Shown: positions 7,474 to 16,313 of the stretch, piece after piece
How positions within the stretch are numbered: the stretch's first letter is position 1
Layout of the letters: each line of letters begins with the position of its first letter
Position numbers and translations under genes: made by a program
Notes under the pieces: generated by a model
What the model was told of the DNA's origin: nothing
The model's input: only the letters and a program-made list of their open reading frames with translations
Database searches by the model: none
Source: Candidatus Enterocloster faecavium
GTDB lineage: Bacteria; Bacillota; Clostridia; Lachnospirales; Lachnospiraceae
Assembly (NCBI GenBank): GCA_019118585.1
Contig: DWYS01000059.1
Location: 1 to 33,575 of the forward strand
DNA length: 33,575 nt
Direction of reading: 5' to 3'

Positions 7474-8742
7474 CTATTTTCCCCACTCCAGGATCAGCTT
7501 AGCGTAAATCAGAATGGACTGGAGGTAGGCTTCCAAATCCAGCCATTCGTCTACCGCGTGGCACTGGGCCAGATTGCCCGGTCCGAACTGGATAGTGGGA
7601 CAGCCGGCAATGTTTCTCCACAATCTGGAGTCACAGCCGGAGGGAGAACCTACAATCGCCGCTTCCTTTCCCCGCACCTGACGGTAGGCCTCTTGGAAGA
7701 CCTTCACGAACTCATGGCCGGGGTCCATCTCAAAGCCGTTTCCTGCCTGGTACATGGTAATCTTGGGCGGGTGCTCCTCCATCCACAGGTCAGCCTTAGC
7801 CGTCCGGTTTACCGTATCCGTAAATTCCCGGACCACCTGGTCATGGCTCATCTGGCCGGGAATGAAGTGGACGCAGGTAGAAAAGCTGCAGTCCCCGGGC
7901 ACCGTGGAGCCGGCGCTCCCCCCCTGGATCACTCCGATATTCAGGTTGGGAGCCGGAAGCAGGGGATGTTTGTACTCCAAAAGCCACCGATGCTCCATCT
8001 CATTTAATGCCTGTATCACCTTGATCGCCTTGTCAATGGCGCTTACTCCGTTTTTCTTTCCTCCGGAATGGCAGGCCTTCCCCACAAAATCCACCTTGAA
8101 GAACACCCATCCCATGTGAGCCAGGATCAATTCATCGGAGGTTCCCTCGCAGTTGACCACGCCGTCGGCCTTCAAGCCGCGCATCACCGCCTGCATGGAG
8201 CCGTTTCCTCCCCCCTCCTCATCGCACACGGAGGTAATGATCACATCTCCGGGAAGTTCAAAGCCCGCATCCTTTAAAAGCTGGACCGCCATGACGGAGG
8301 CCATCAGCCCTCCTTTCATGTCTGCCGCTCCCCGTCCGTAGAGCTTTCCGTCCCGGATGTGCGGTTCAAATGGCGGAGTAGTCCACTCCTCCGCCTCATC
8401 CGCCGGCATCACATCAATATGGCTGTTGAACAGCAGGCTCTTTCCGCCTTTTGCTCCCTTAAAGGTGGCATACACGTTGTAGCGGTCCGTCTGGTCGTGG
8501 CCTAAGTTTCCCTCCTGGTATTTCTCAAGGCACTCCTGGATCACCTGTTCCTCCATGGGGTCCTTCACCACCTCATCGGCTCCCATGGACTCAAAAAGGC
8601 GAATCATATAATCCTGCCCTTCCTTTTCCAGTCCTCCGCCGATGCCGTGGCCGATGTCATGGGTGTCAATGGCGATCAGTTCCTTCAGCCGCTGAATGTA
8701 CCGTTCCTTATTTTTCTCCAGGGTTTCCTTTAATCTGTCCAT
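7474..8742 (-). CDS. M20 family metallo-amidohydrolase (ArgE/DapE/CPG2-like)
   Basis: The 422-aa protein carries a complete M20 metal site: His108 and Asp110 (NSHIDVMP), bridging Asp141 (GRGAADMKGG), Glu175-Glu176 (CDEEGGG), Glu199 (NCEGTSDE) and a C-terminal His (AQCHAVDEW). The dimerisation domain lies between about residues 210 and 330. Such enzymes remove acyl, aminoacyl or carbamoyl groups from amines; the annotation as acetylornithine deacetylase often given to relatives is not supported by context, because no arginine gene is near. It lies 15 bp behind the nucleoside hydrolase gene in the same operon. It is only distantly related to the other M20 enzyme of the operon, so the two probably act on different bonds or on successive intermediates. 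Confidence 0.92.
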   Translation of the reverse strand: MDRLKETLEKNKERYIQRLKELIAIDTHDIGHGIGGGLEKEGQDYMIRLFESMGADEVVKDPMEEQVIQECLEKYQEGNLGHDQTDRYNVYATFKGAKGGKSLLFNSHIDVMPADEAEEWTTPPFEPHIRDGKLYGRGAADMKGGLMASVMAVQLLKDAGFELPGDVIITSVCDEEGGGNGSMQAVMRGLKADGVVNCEGTSDELILAHMGWVFFKVDFVGKACHSGGKKNGVSAIDKAIKVIQALNEMEHRWLLEYKHPLLPAPNLNIGVIQGGSAGSTVPGDCSFSTCVHFIPGQMSHDQVVREFTDTVNRTAKADLWMEEHPPKITMYQAGNGFEMDPGHEFVKVFQEAYRQVRGKEAAIVGSPSGCDSRLWRNIAGCPTIQFGPGNLAQCHAVDEWLDLEAYLQSILIYAKLILEWGK

Positions 8743-8757
8743 AAACGGCTCCTTTGC

Positions 8758-9690
8758 CTAACTGTATTTTTTCAAATTGTCCTCAACCAGATCCCAGAAT
8801 TTCTCCACATCGATATCGATGCCCACATTTGCGTTGGGCTCCTTCTTCTGATAGCCAAAATAGTCGCAGTTGGTCCTGCCGTAGGACTGGGTGCTGCGGA
8901 TATCGATTTCCGCGTGCATGGGCTTTGTGGTCAGAATGGATGGGTCGATCAGATAAGCAATGGTGATGGGATCATGGAGAGGTCCTCCTTCCCATCCGAA
9001 CACTGCCTTCTGGCTGGCGCAGAAATGCTTCATCAGATCCACAAACAACTTGGAAGCCTTATTTCCGATTTTCCCCATTCTCTCTACAATGGAGGGATAG
9101 CAGAGGGCTTTTCTCGTCACATCCAGCCCCACCATGGTAATGGGACGGCCGCTGGTAAAAGCCACATAGGCCGCATCCGCGTCAGCGATGATGTTGAACT
9201 CTGCCGCCGGCGTCACATTTCCGTTGGTGTAGGCGCCGCCCATCAGCACGATCTCCTGGATCTTTGGGATGATCGCCGGCTCCAGCCGCATGGCCATGCC
9301 CAGGTTGGTCATGGGGCCTGTAGTAACCACCGTGATATCGCCATCTGACTTCATCAGCGTGTCAATCATATAGAGCACTGCATGCTGATCCTCCAGCTTC
9401 TTTTTCAGAGGCTCAAAAACCGGGCCGTCCAGTCCTGTTTCCCCGTGAATGTCGGCAGCCACCATCTTCTCACGAATCATGGGTTGGCCGCAGCCGGCGT
9501 ACACCGGAACATCCAGTCCCAGGCACTGGCACACGTTCAGCGCATTGACCGATGTTTTTTCCAGGGTCTGATTGCCTGCCACCACGGTAATTCCAAGCAG
9601 GTCGATCTTTTCATTAATTCCCGCCAGGGTGATGGCGACCGCGTCATCATGGCCTGGGTCACAGTCCAGAATGATCTTTCTTTTATCCAT
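8758..9690 (-). CDS. Inosine/uridine-preferring nucleoside hydrolase family protein
   Basis: It hydrolyses the N-glycosidic bond of ribonucleosides to free base and ribose in the cytosol. The 310-aa protein has the hallmark calcium-binding motif DCDPGHDDA at residues 9-17, the AEFNIIADADAA segment that binds ribose, and the C-terminal PLHDPITIAYLI motif with the catalytic-site His and the last calcium ligand Asp. Length is typical. It sits directly after the transporter permease gene (25-bp gap) and upstream of ribokinase, which gives a clear import-cleave-phosphorylate route. The base preference cannot be read from the sequence. Confidence 0.94.
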   Translation of the reverse strand: MDKRKIILDCDPGHDDAVAITLAGINEKIDLLGITVVAGNQTLEKTSVNALNVCQCLGLDVPVYAGCGQPMIREKMVAADIHGETGLDGPVFEPLKKKLEDQHAVLYMIDTLMKSDGDITVVTTGPMTNLGMAMRLEPAIIPKIQEIVLMGGAYTNGNVTPAAEFNIIADADAAYVAFTSGRPITMVGLDVTRKALCYPSIVERMGKIGNKASKLFVDLMKHFCASQKAVFGWEGGPLHDPITIAYLIDPSILTTKPMHAEIDIRSTQSYGRTNCDYFGYQKKEPNANVGIDIDVEKFWDLVEDNLKKYS

Positions 9691-9715
9691 TTTACCTCTC
9701 TCCTTTTCATGATTT

Positions 9716-10657
9716 TTAGGTCAGGGAAGACTGCCGCTTCCGGCTGACGGAAAGCTTCACCACCATGGAGATGGCAAGCACGGCAACAGTTACAATGTAG
9801 GGCATCATCAGAACGAACTGGGATGGGATGCCATATGCCTGGAGTCTGGAACCGATGGAGTCGGCAAAGCCGAAAAGCAGGCAGCCCAGAGAGGTCAGAA
9901 CGGGATTGGCTCCGCCAAAGTACATGGCCGCAACGCCCATAAATCCACGGTTGTTGGTCATATTTTCTGTAAACTGGGTGCTGTAACCGAGAGAAAGATG
10001 GGCTCCAGCCAGGCCGCCGATGAGACCTGCAATAAAGATTGCCTGGTATTTCACCGCGTTTACCTTGATTCCGGCAGTCTTGGCCGCCTCCTCAAACTGT
10101 CCCACCGCCCGGAGCCTCAGCCCCCACACAGTCTTGTAAAACAAAAACTGCAGGATAATGATCAGAACAATGACAAACCACTCCATCAGGCTCCAGTCGT
10201 TCAGCAGGCTTCCCAAAATGGGAACATTCTCCAGAAAACTCAAATGGATCCTGGGAATGGGGTCAATGTCCGGGCTGGTAAAGGAACCGTTGGTCTTAAA
10301 GATAACGTTCAGCAGGAACTTGGTAATGGCAAGGGCCAGCATATTGATGCCCATGCCGATCGCGCAGTTGTCCGCCTTGTATTTTACATGGCCTATGCCG
10401 ATGATCATGGCGATCACCGCTCCTGCCAGCATGGCGGCCCCCACGCCGATAAGCCAGCTTCCGGAAAAATAGCTGACTGCCACCGCCGTAAAAGCGCCCA
10501 CCAGCATGATACCCTCAGTACCTACATTCAGAATATTGGCCTGCTGGGTAATGGCCGCGCACAGGGCCGCAAATATGATCGGAGCTGCTGAGCGGAACGT
10601 GGCGTAGATCAGGGACACATTGAAAATCTTGTCCATATTGTCAAATATCGCACTCAT
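9716..10657 (-). CDS. BMP-type nucleoside ABC transporter permease (NupQ/YufQ-like)
   Basis: A 313-aa polytopic membrane protein of the BPD_transp_2 family. It has the N-terminal segment AALCAAITQQANILNVGTEGIMLVGAF, which is the signature of this permease type, and about nine hydrophobic helices. With the preceding permease it forms the heterodimeric channel of a nucleoside importer powered by the double-ABC ATPase. Its ATG overlaps the stop codon of the preceding permease by 4 bp (ATGA), indicating translational coupling. Confidence 0.92.
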   Translation of the reverse strand: MSAIFDNMDKIFNVSLIYATFRSAAPIIFAALCAAITQQANILNVGTEGIMLVGAFTAVAVSYFSGSWLIGVGAAMLAGAVIAMIIGIGHVKYKADNCAIGMGINMLALAITKFLLNVIFKTNGSFTSPDIDPIPRIHLSFLENVPILGSLLNDWSLMEWFVIVLIIILQFLFYKTVWGLRLRAVGQFEEAAKTAGIKVNAVKYQAIFIAGLIGGLAGAHLSLGYSTQFTENMTNNRGFMGVAAMYFGGANPVLTSLGCLLFGFADSIGSRLQAYGIPSQFVLMMPYIVTVAVLAISMVVKLSVSRKRQSSLT

Positions 10658-11703
10658 GACTGTCCCTCCTTTTCCTTCCTGGCAAGACGCACATCTCTTC
10701 TCTTCTTAAAGGTAAACAGGGTTTCCATCGTAGCAATGATGATAAATACTGCCGCGATGGTATCTACCAGCGCTTTGGGAACGCCGGTCATCTGCTGCAT
10801 GCCCATTCCTCCGGCGCTTAAAACCGCCAGGAAAAATGCCATAAATGGAGTCGCAAACATATTGTTCTTTACGATCAGAGCCGCCAGCATTCCGTTGCTG
10901 CCCAGTCCTGTTGCGAAGTTGTTCAGGAAGTATCCATGGACACCCAGGACCTCGATGCAGCCTGCCATGCCGCCCAGAACGCCGGACAGCATCATGGCGC
11001 CGATGAACACCTTTTTAGAACTGATCCCCACATAATCGGCGTGAATGGGATTGCCTCCCACCGTGCGGATTTTGTAGCCCCAGCTGGTCTTATACAGCAT
11101 AAAGATCACGGCGATCACCGCCGCAATGGCGATAAAGATGCCCACATTGGCGCTGCTGGGAGTCATAAACTGGTGGAGCGTCACCGTAACCGGCAGGGTC
11201 TGGGCATTGGCCGTTCCGGCGCTCATGGGGCCGCTGACCAGATAGGAGGTGATGTGCAGAGCCACCGTGTTCATCAGGATGGTGGTACAAACCTCGCTGA
11301 CATCATAGAATGCTTTTAAAGCCGCAGGAATAAAGGCCCACAGCGCCCCCACTGCCATAGCCCCAAGGAAACAGGCTATCATCAGAAGGGGCTTTGGAAG
11401 GAACGTCCAGTTGATCCCAATATAAGCCGCCACAATGCCGCCCAGGAAAACCTCGCCCTCCACTCCTACGTTGAAGGCACCTGCTTTTGCCGCGATGGCA
11501 AAGGCTGTGGAGGTCAGGAGAAGGGGCGTAAATCCGGCCAAAGTCGTTCCCAAACGGAATTTTCCGTTGAAAGCGCCGTTGAGCAGAGCCCCGTAAGCCT
11601 CAATGGGATTTTCACCAATCCCGATGATGAGGAGTGCGCCGATGGCAAGCGCCACCACCATGGTAAGTATCACTCTCAAAAAACCTTCTTTTGCCTTACT
11701 CAT
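10654..11703 (-). CDS. BMP-type nucleoside ABC transporter permease (NupP/YufP-like)
   Basis: A 349-aa polytopic membrane protein with the family segment FAIAAKAGAFNVGVEGEVFLGGI and about ten hydrophobic helices. It is the partner permease of the 313-aa protein. I choose the ATG at 11703 (MSKAKEGF). An in-frame GTG four codons upstream touches the AGGAG sequence and leaves no spacing. The chosen start overlaps the end of the ATPase gene by 8 bp, as expected in a tightly coupled operon. AAAGGAG lies 13 bases before it. Confidence 0.9.
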   Translation of the reverse strand: MSKAKEGFLRVILTMVVALAIGALLIIGIGENPIEAYGALLNGAFNGKFRLGTTLAGFTPLLLTSTAFAIAAKAGAFNVGVEGEVFLGGIVAAYIGINWTFLPKPLLMIACFLGAMAVGALWAFIPAALKAFYDVSEVCTTILMNTVALHITSYLVSGPMSAGTANAQTLPVTVTLHQFMTPSSANVGIFIAIAAVIAVIFMLYKTSWGYKIRTVGGNPIHADYVGISSKKVFIGAMMLSGVLGGMAGCIEVLGVHGYFLNNFATGLGSNGMLAALIVKNNMFATPFMAFFLAVLSAGGMGMQQMTGVPKALVDTIAAVFIIIATMETLFTFKKRRDVRLARKEKEGQS

Positions 11704-13237
11704 GCCCCGCTTCACTCTCCTTTCTCTTCTGTTCTCCGCCCATCATCAGAAGGCCCAGATTATTTTCATTGGCCTCGCTGGCCATCATCTCTCCGGTGAT
11801 CTTTCCCTCATGGATCACGATGATACGGTCGGACAGAGAGATGATTTCCTCCAACTCCGCCGATACCAGGAGAACGCCGGCTCCTTCCTTTTTGGCCCGC
11901 TCCAGAGTATTCCGTATCAGCTCGATTGCGCCAATGTCTACGCCTCTGGTGGGCTGGGAGGCCACAAGCAGCTTCTTTTTCATGGAAACTTCACGGGCCA
12001 CGACCACTTTCTGGGCATTTCCTCCGGACAGAGAGGAGGTTGGAAGACTATAATCCGCAGGCCGGATATCAAACTCCCTGACCATCTCCTGTGCATAGGA
12101 ATCCGCTTCCTTCTTGTTCAAGATTTTCCCCTTGGTAAAGGGCGGCTCATCCAGCCGGACCGCGATCAGATTGTCCTCAATGGTCATGGAGCGGTTCAGG
12201 CCCATGCGGTTCCGGTCCTCTGGTATATGGGCCAGGCCTGCTTTCCGGACCTTTCTGGGGCTCAGATTGGTAATATTCTGTCCGTTCAGCAGAACGGAAC
12301 CTTTCTCCACTCTCCTCAGCCCGGTGATGGCCTCGACCAGCTCACTCTGGCCGTTTCCGTCGATTCCGGCGATTCCTACGATCTCTCCCTCCCGGACCGT
12401 TAGGGACATGCCTCTGATCTTGGAAGTCTCCTTTCCGCTGGGTACCCAGATATCCTTCACCTCCAAAATGGTGTCTCCTGCTTTCCCATAGGACTTGTCA
12501 ATATCCAGGAACACCTCCCGGCCGATCATCCGTTTGGTCAGGTCCAGAGGGGAGGTTTTCTCCTTCTCCACCGTTCCCATGTAATTCCCCTGGCGCATCA
12601 CGGAAATCCGGTCGGAAATCTCCATCACCTCGTTCAGCTTGTGGGAGATAAATACCAGTGATTTTCCGCCCTCCTTCAGGTTGTTCAGGATCTCAAAGAG
12701 GCGTCTGGCCTCCTGGGGAGTCAGGACTGCCGTGGGTTCATCCAGGATGATCACATCGGCGCCCCGCATCAGCGTCTTGATGATCTCCACACGCTGGGCC
12801 TCTCCTACGGAAATCTGGCTGATTTTTTTGTCCAGCTGGACCTCCATGTCGTACTCATCGATGTAGCGCTTTACCTCTTTCCTCGCCTTATCGAAATCAA
12901 TGGTAAAACCTTTCTTTGGCTCAAATCCCAGAATGATATTTTCCAGGACCGTCAGCTCGTTCACCAGCATAAATTCCTGGTGGACCATGCCAATGCCGTG
13001 ATTGATGGCGATCTTCGGGTCCAGGGCTCCCATTTTTTCTCCCTTTACGATGATCTCTCCGCTGTCAATGGGATACATTCCATAGAGCAGTTTCATCATG
13101 GTGGACTTGCCTGCTCCGTTTTCTCCGATCAACGAATGGATTTCTCCCTTTTTCAAGGTGAATTCCCCGTTTTTAACCGCCTGAACCTCGCCGAAGGTTT
13201 TGACAATGTTCTTCATCTCAACTACGTATTCACTCAT
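11696..13237 (-). CDS. Double-ABC ATP-binding protein of nucleoside importer (NupO/YufO-like)
   Basis: The 513-aa protein has two fused nucleotide-binding domains. The first has Walker A GENGAGKST (residues 38-46), a signature reading SVGEAQR and Walker B VIILDEP. The second has a degenerate Walker A (GIDGNGQSE), a full signature LSGGNAQK and a D-loop region TRGVDIGA. This arrangement is typical of carbohydrate/nucleoside (CUT2/BMP) importers. It is downstream of the BMP lipoprotein gene, separated by a hairpin terminator that should lower its transcription relative to the binding protein. Confidence 0.95.
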   Translation of the reverse strand: MSEYVVEMKNIVKTFGEVQAVKNGEFTLKKGEIHSLIGENGAGKSTMMKLLYGMYPIDSGEIIVKGEKMGALDPKIAINHGIGMVHQEFMLVNELTVLENIILGFEPKKGFTIDFDKARKEVKRYIDEYDMEVQLDKKISQISVGEAQRVEIIKTLMRGADVIILDEPTAVLTPQEARRLFEILNNLKEGGKSLVFISHKLNEVMEISDRISVMRQGNYMGTVEKEKTSPLDLTKRMIGREVFLDIDKSYGKAGDTILEVKDIWVPSGKETSKIRGMSLTVREGEIVGIAGIDGNGQSELVEAITGLRRVEKGSVLLNGQNITNLSPRKVRKAGLAHIPEDRNRMGLNRSMTIEDNLIAVRLDEPPFTKGKILNKKEADSYAQEMVREFDIRPADYSLPTSSLSGGNAQKVVVAREVSMKKKLLVASQPTRGVDIGAIELIRNTLERAKKEGAGVLLVSAELEEIISLSDRIIVIHEGKITGEMMASEANENNLGLLMMGGEQKRKESEAGHE

Positions 13238-13257
13238 TTGCTCGCCCTCTCTTAAAA

Positions 13258-13287
13258 AAGAACAGGGATCGGCAGATCCCTGTTCTT
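13258..13287 (-). terminator. Intraoperon hairpin between BMP lipoprotein and ATPase genes
   Basis: Perfect 13-bp arms AAGAACAGGGATC (13258-13270) and GATCCCTGTTCTT (13275-13287) with a 4-nt loop. On the minus strand the stem runs into TTTTTT. It stands 18 bp after the lipoprotein stop codon and just before the ATPase ribosome binding site. Partial termination here would give a surplus of binding protein over the membrane complex, a usual arrangement in ABC importer operons; it also protects the upstream mRNA from 3' decay. Confidence 0.88.
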
Positions 13288-13305
13288 TTGTCGGTTCAAC
13301 TCAGG

Positions 13306-14430
13306 TTATGCTTCAGGACCAAATCCCTCATAGTTGTCTACCACAATCTCTCCGGAAATAATCTGATCTGCCAGCTCGTTGCAGCGCTCTACGATATCCT
13401 CCGGGAACTGGTCTCCGAGGGCTTCCCTCATAACCGAGAAATCCGTCAGGCTGACGCCGCCTGCTTCCAGATCCAGGTATCTGGTAGAGCCTCCTTCAAA
13501 GGTGCCGTTCACAACAGACTCGATCACCAGATAGCAGGCGTTGTCCACGCGCTTTACCATGGAAGTCAGCACATGTCCGGGCTGGTCGGCATCCTGGTTC
13601 AAGTCAACGCCGATCGCATACAGACCAGACTCAGCAGCGCCTTCCAGAACGCCTGTTCCGGTGCCGCTTGCTACATTCATCACAATGTCCGCTCCCTGCT
13701 CATACTGGGCCAGGGTCAGTTCCTTTCCTCTCAGGGGGTCTGTCCAGGTTCCGGCAAATGCCTGCAGGATGGTGATATCCGGGTTGATGTACTTTGCGCC
13801 CTGCTCGTATCCCACATAGAAATCATGGAGAACGGGGATATCCATGCCGCCTACCCAGCCGATGATGGCATCTTCATTCACGCCCTCAATATCGGTCTTC
13901 TCGGTAAACATAGCGGCTGCCGCTCCTGCCAGGAAGGAGCCCTGGTTCTGAGCGAAGCTGATGGACTGTACGTTGGGCAGGTCAACGGTGGTATCGATGA
14001 CCGCGAACTTGGTATCCGGATAGTCGGGGCCGTGCTCCACGATGTAATCCGCAATGTTGGAGGAAGCGCCGATAATCAGGTCATATCCCTCTTCGCAGGC
14101 GGCAACCAGATTGGCTTCCCACTCTGCCGCTGTGGTTCCCTCAAGGCTTCTCAGTTCGATCCCGAAGTCCTCTACAGCACGCTGGGCGCCCTCGTTGCAG
14201 GAATCATTGTAGCTCTTATCTCCCAGGTTGCCGGTGTAAACGATGCAGACGCTGATGGGGTCTCCGCTGGCTTCCGGCGCCTCTGAGGATTCTCCGGAAT
14301 CATCCTGGGCGGCATCCGCCTCAGCCGCTGTTGTGGAAGCGGCGGTGGTCTCACTGGATGAACTGCTGCCGCAGGCGGTAAGCCCCAGGCACAGGCTGGC
14401 TACAAGTAACGCGCTCATTTTCCTTCTCAT
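13306..14430 (-). CDS. BMP family nucleoside-binding lipoprotein
   Basis: This 374-aa extracellular binding protein delivers nucleosides to the ABC importer. The start at 14430 gives a classical lipoprotein signal: basic MRRK, hydrophobic ALLVASLCLGL, lipobox LTAC with Cys20, then a Ser/Thr/Ala/Glu-rich linker to about residue 55. The mature domain begins ISVCIVYTGNLGDKSYNDSC, typical of the Bmp/Med family. AAAAGGAGG lies 6 bases upstream. An in-frame start 23 codons upstream would place a long non-signal sequence before the lipobox and is rejected. It is the first gene of the operon, yet almost no DNA separates its ribosome binding site from the truncated divergent regulator gene, so no promoter is visible. 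Confidence 0.95.
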   Translation of the reverse strand: MRRKMSALLVASLCLGLTACGSSSSSETTAASTTAAEADAAQDDSGESSEAPEASGDPISVCIVYTGNLGDKSYNDSCNEGAQRAVEDFGIELRSLEGTTAAEWEANLVAACEEGYDLIIGASSNIADYIVEHGPDYPDTKFAVIDTTVDLPNVQSISFAQNQGSFLAGAAAAMFTEKTDIEGVNEDAIIGWVGGMDIPVLHDFYVGYEQGAKYINPDITILQAFAGTWTDPLRGKELTLAQYEQGADIVMNVASGTGTGVLEGAAESGLYAIGVDLNQDADQPGHVLTSMVKRVDNACYLVIESVVNGTFEGGSTRYLDLEAGGVSLTDFSVMREALGDQFPEDIVERCNELADQIISGEIVVDNYEGFGPEA

Positions 14431-14455
14431 AATATTCCTCCTTTTCATTGCTGGC

Positions 14456-16255
14456 CAGGAAACAAGAGAACGGGGCTTAAAGCTGGTAAAAGAGTTCAAC
14501 TATATTCCTTATTCCGGGGTATCCGCCTATACCGCTCCCAATCCCTACATCATCGGCGTTCTCATCCGCTCTGCCGGGACCAACCTCTCCTTAAACGGAA
14601 TCATCAGTGCCGCCAGAGAAGCGGGGTATACGGTGCTGGTAGCAGAGAGCGCCGGCCAGGAAAAGCTTGAACTGAGAGGGATCTCCGCCTTCTGCCGCCA
14701 CAATGTCAGCGGCGTCCTGTGGGAACCCCTGACTCCGGAGAGCACACGGTACGCTGAGCAGCTTCGCTCCTATGGAATTCCTTTTCTTTATTTCGATTCA
14801 GACTCCATTAAGGATGCCCTGAATATCGACTATGAGCAGATGGGCTACGATGCCTCCATGGCCCTGGTCCAAAGCCGCCATACGGATATTGCCTGTCTCC
14901 TCACTCCGGGCACAAGGACCGAACGCTTCTTCAGCGGGTACCGCAGATGCCTGTTTGAGTCCGGAATCCCCTATCAGGAAAATCTGGTGTTCCGGGAAAT
15001 CAGCGATAATCTGATCCACAAAATTACCAGCCAGACCATTACCGGCATCGTATCCTCCCACTTTAAGACCTCTCTTGAGCTTTACCGGAATTTAGACACG
15101 CTGCACTATCAGATTCCCCAGGATGTTTCTCTGGTCTCTCTGCGGGATGACTCCAGGGATCTTACCGCCTTTCCGGAGATTTCAACTTTGACCATCCCGC
15201 ATTTTCGTTTCGGGCGCCATATCTGTACCCAGCTGGTCTCCCTGATGGAAAATCCGGAGTATTCGCTGCTGCCGTTCCAGGAACGTCCGCCCCTTGACCA
15301 TAATTCCTCCATCGGGATCCCCTGCACCAAACGGACCCAGTCCATTATCGTAGTGGGAAGCATCAACATTGATACCTACCTGAAAATGGATCAGCTTCCA
15401 AGCACCGGAAAATCCACCATTACCACCTCCTCTGCCGTGTACCCCGGCGGAAAGGGAGTAAACCAGGCCATTGGAGCCACCAGACTTGGAGCACATGTCA
15501 TTTTGATCGGAGCGGTAGGCAGTGATGTGGATGCGGATCTGATCTACTCCTCCCTGCATGCCCAGGGCATCGACACCGGCGCCGTTCGCTGCTGCTCCGA
15601 CAACGTCACCGGGAAGGCCTACATTTTTGTCCAGAAGAACGGCGATTCCCTGATCTCCATTCTTGCCGGGGCCAATGCCGCGCTTTCTCCGGAGGATATC
15701 CAAAACAACCGGAGATATTTTAAAAACGGACGTTTCTGCCTGGTACAGACAGAAATCCCGCAGACAACGGTTCTCGCCGCCTGCCGGACTGCCCGAAGCT
15801 GCGGAGTTTCCACCATTTTGAAACCTTCCGCCTGCTCCTCACTGGAGCCTGAACTTCTGCAGTATGTGGACATTCTGGTTCCCAATCTCAATGAGATCAG
15901 CCTTCTTTGCCCGGAAGGCACACTGGAAGAAAAGGCAGGTTACTTTCTGAGCCAGGGGGCAGGGACCGTCATTGTAACCCTGGGCGCTGACGGATGCTAT
16001 GTAAAAAGCAGGGACTGGGAGGAATATATCCCCGCAGTCAACTTTAAGGCAGTCGACAATACAGGGGCCTGCGATGCCTTTATCAGCGCTCTGGCCGTCT
16101 ACCTTCAGAAAGGGCGCTCCCTGCAGCAGGCAGTCCAGATCGCCACCTATGCCGCCGCCTTCAGCATCACCCGCGAGGGCGTCTCCCCCTCTCTCATCGA
16201 CCAGCGGTCCCTGGAGGCCTATCTGCACCAGGAGGCGCCCCAGCTTCTGGAGTAA
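14456..16255 (+). pseudogene. LacI-type sensor fused to a ribokinase domain, N-terminal HTH deleted
   Basis: The reading frame from 14456 encodes 599 residues. The first recognisable residues QETRERGLKLVKEFNYIP are the last helix of a LacI headpiece; about 35 preceding residues with the recognition helix are absent, and the DNA before 14446 is the start of the BMP gene on the other strand. Next comes a periplasmic-binding-like sensor domain (from NPYIIGVLIRSAG to about SLMENPEYSLLP), then a PfkB ribokinase domain (SIIVVGSINIDTY, GGKGVNQAIG, NTGACDAF). The usual GAGD anion-hole motif reads GACD, with the catalytic Asp kept. No start codon with a ribosome binding site precedes the remaining frame; in-frame ATG codons lie antisense inside the BMP gene (first at 14243). 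The intact ancestor was probably a ribose- or nucleoside-responsive repressor with kinase activity. A shortened kinase made from an internal start remains possible. Confidence 0.75.
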
Positions 16256-16259
16256 AAAC

Positions 16260-16297
16260 GAAATCCCCCTCTGTCCAAAACGGCAGAGAGGGATTTC
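16260..16297. terminator. Bidirectional terminator between convergent genes
   Basis: Inverted repeat GAAATCCCCCTCTG (16260-16273) and CAGAGAGGGATTTC (16284-16297) with one mismatch. A run of A precedes it and T-rich DNA follows. It stands between the stop of the regulator-kinase fusion and the stop of the HAD gene. Confidence 0.8.
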
Positions 16298-16313
16298 TCC
16301 ATTCTGTTTTCTC

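Noticed and set aside
13288-14286. A 332-aa plus-strand frame inside the BMP gene
   Set aside because: It is antisense to a typical Bmp family lipoprotein and shows no domain of its own.
14243-14455. An upstream ATG that would extend the regulator-kinase frame by 71 residues
   Set aside because: The extension is antisense to the clearly coding BMP lipoprotein N-terminus, has no ribosome binding site and bears no resemblance to a LacI headpiece.
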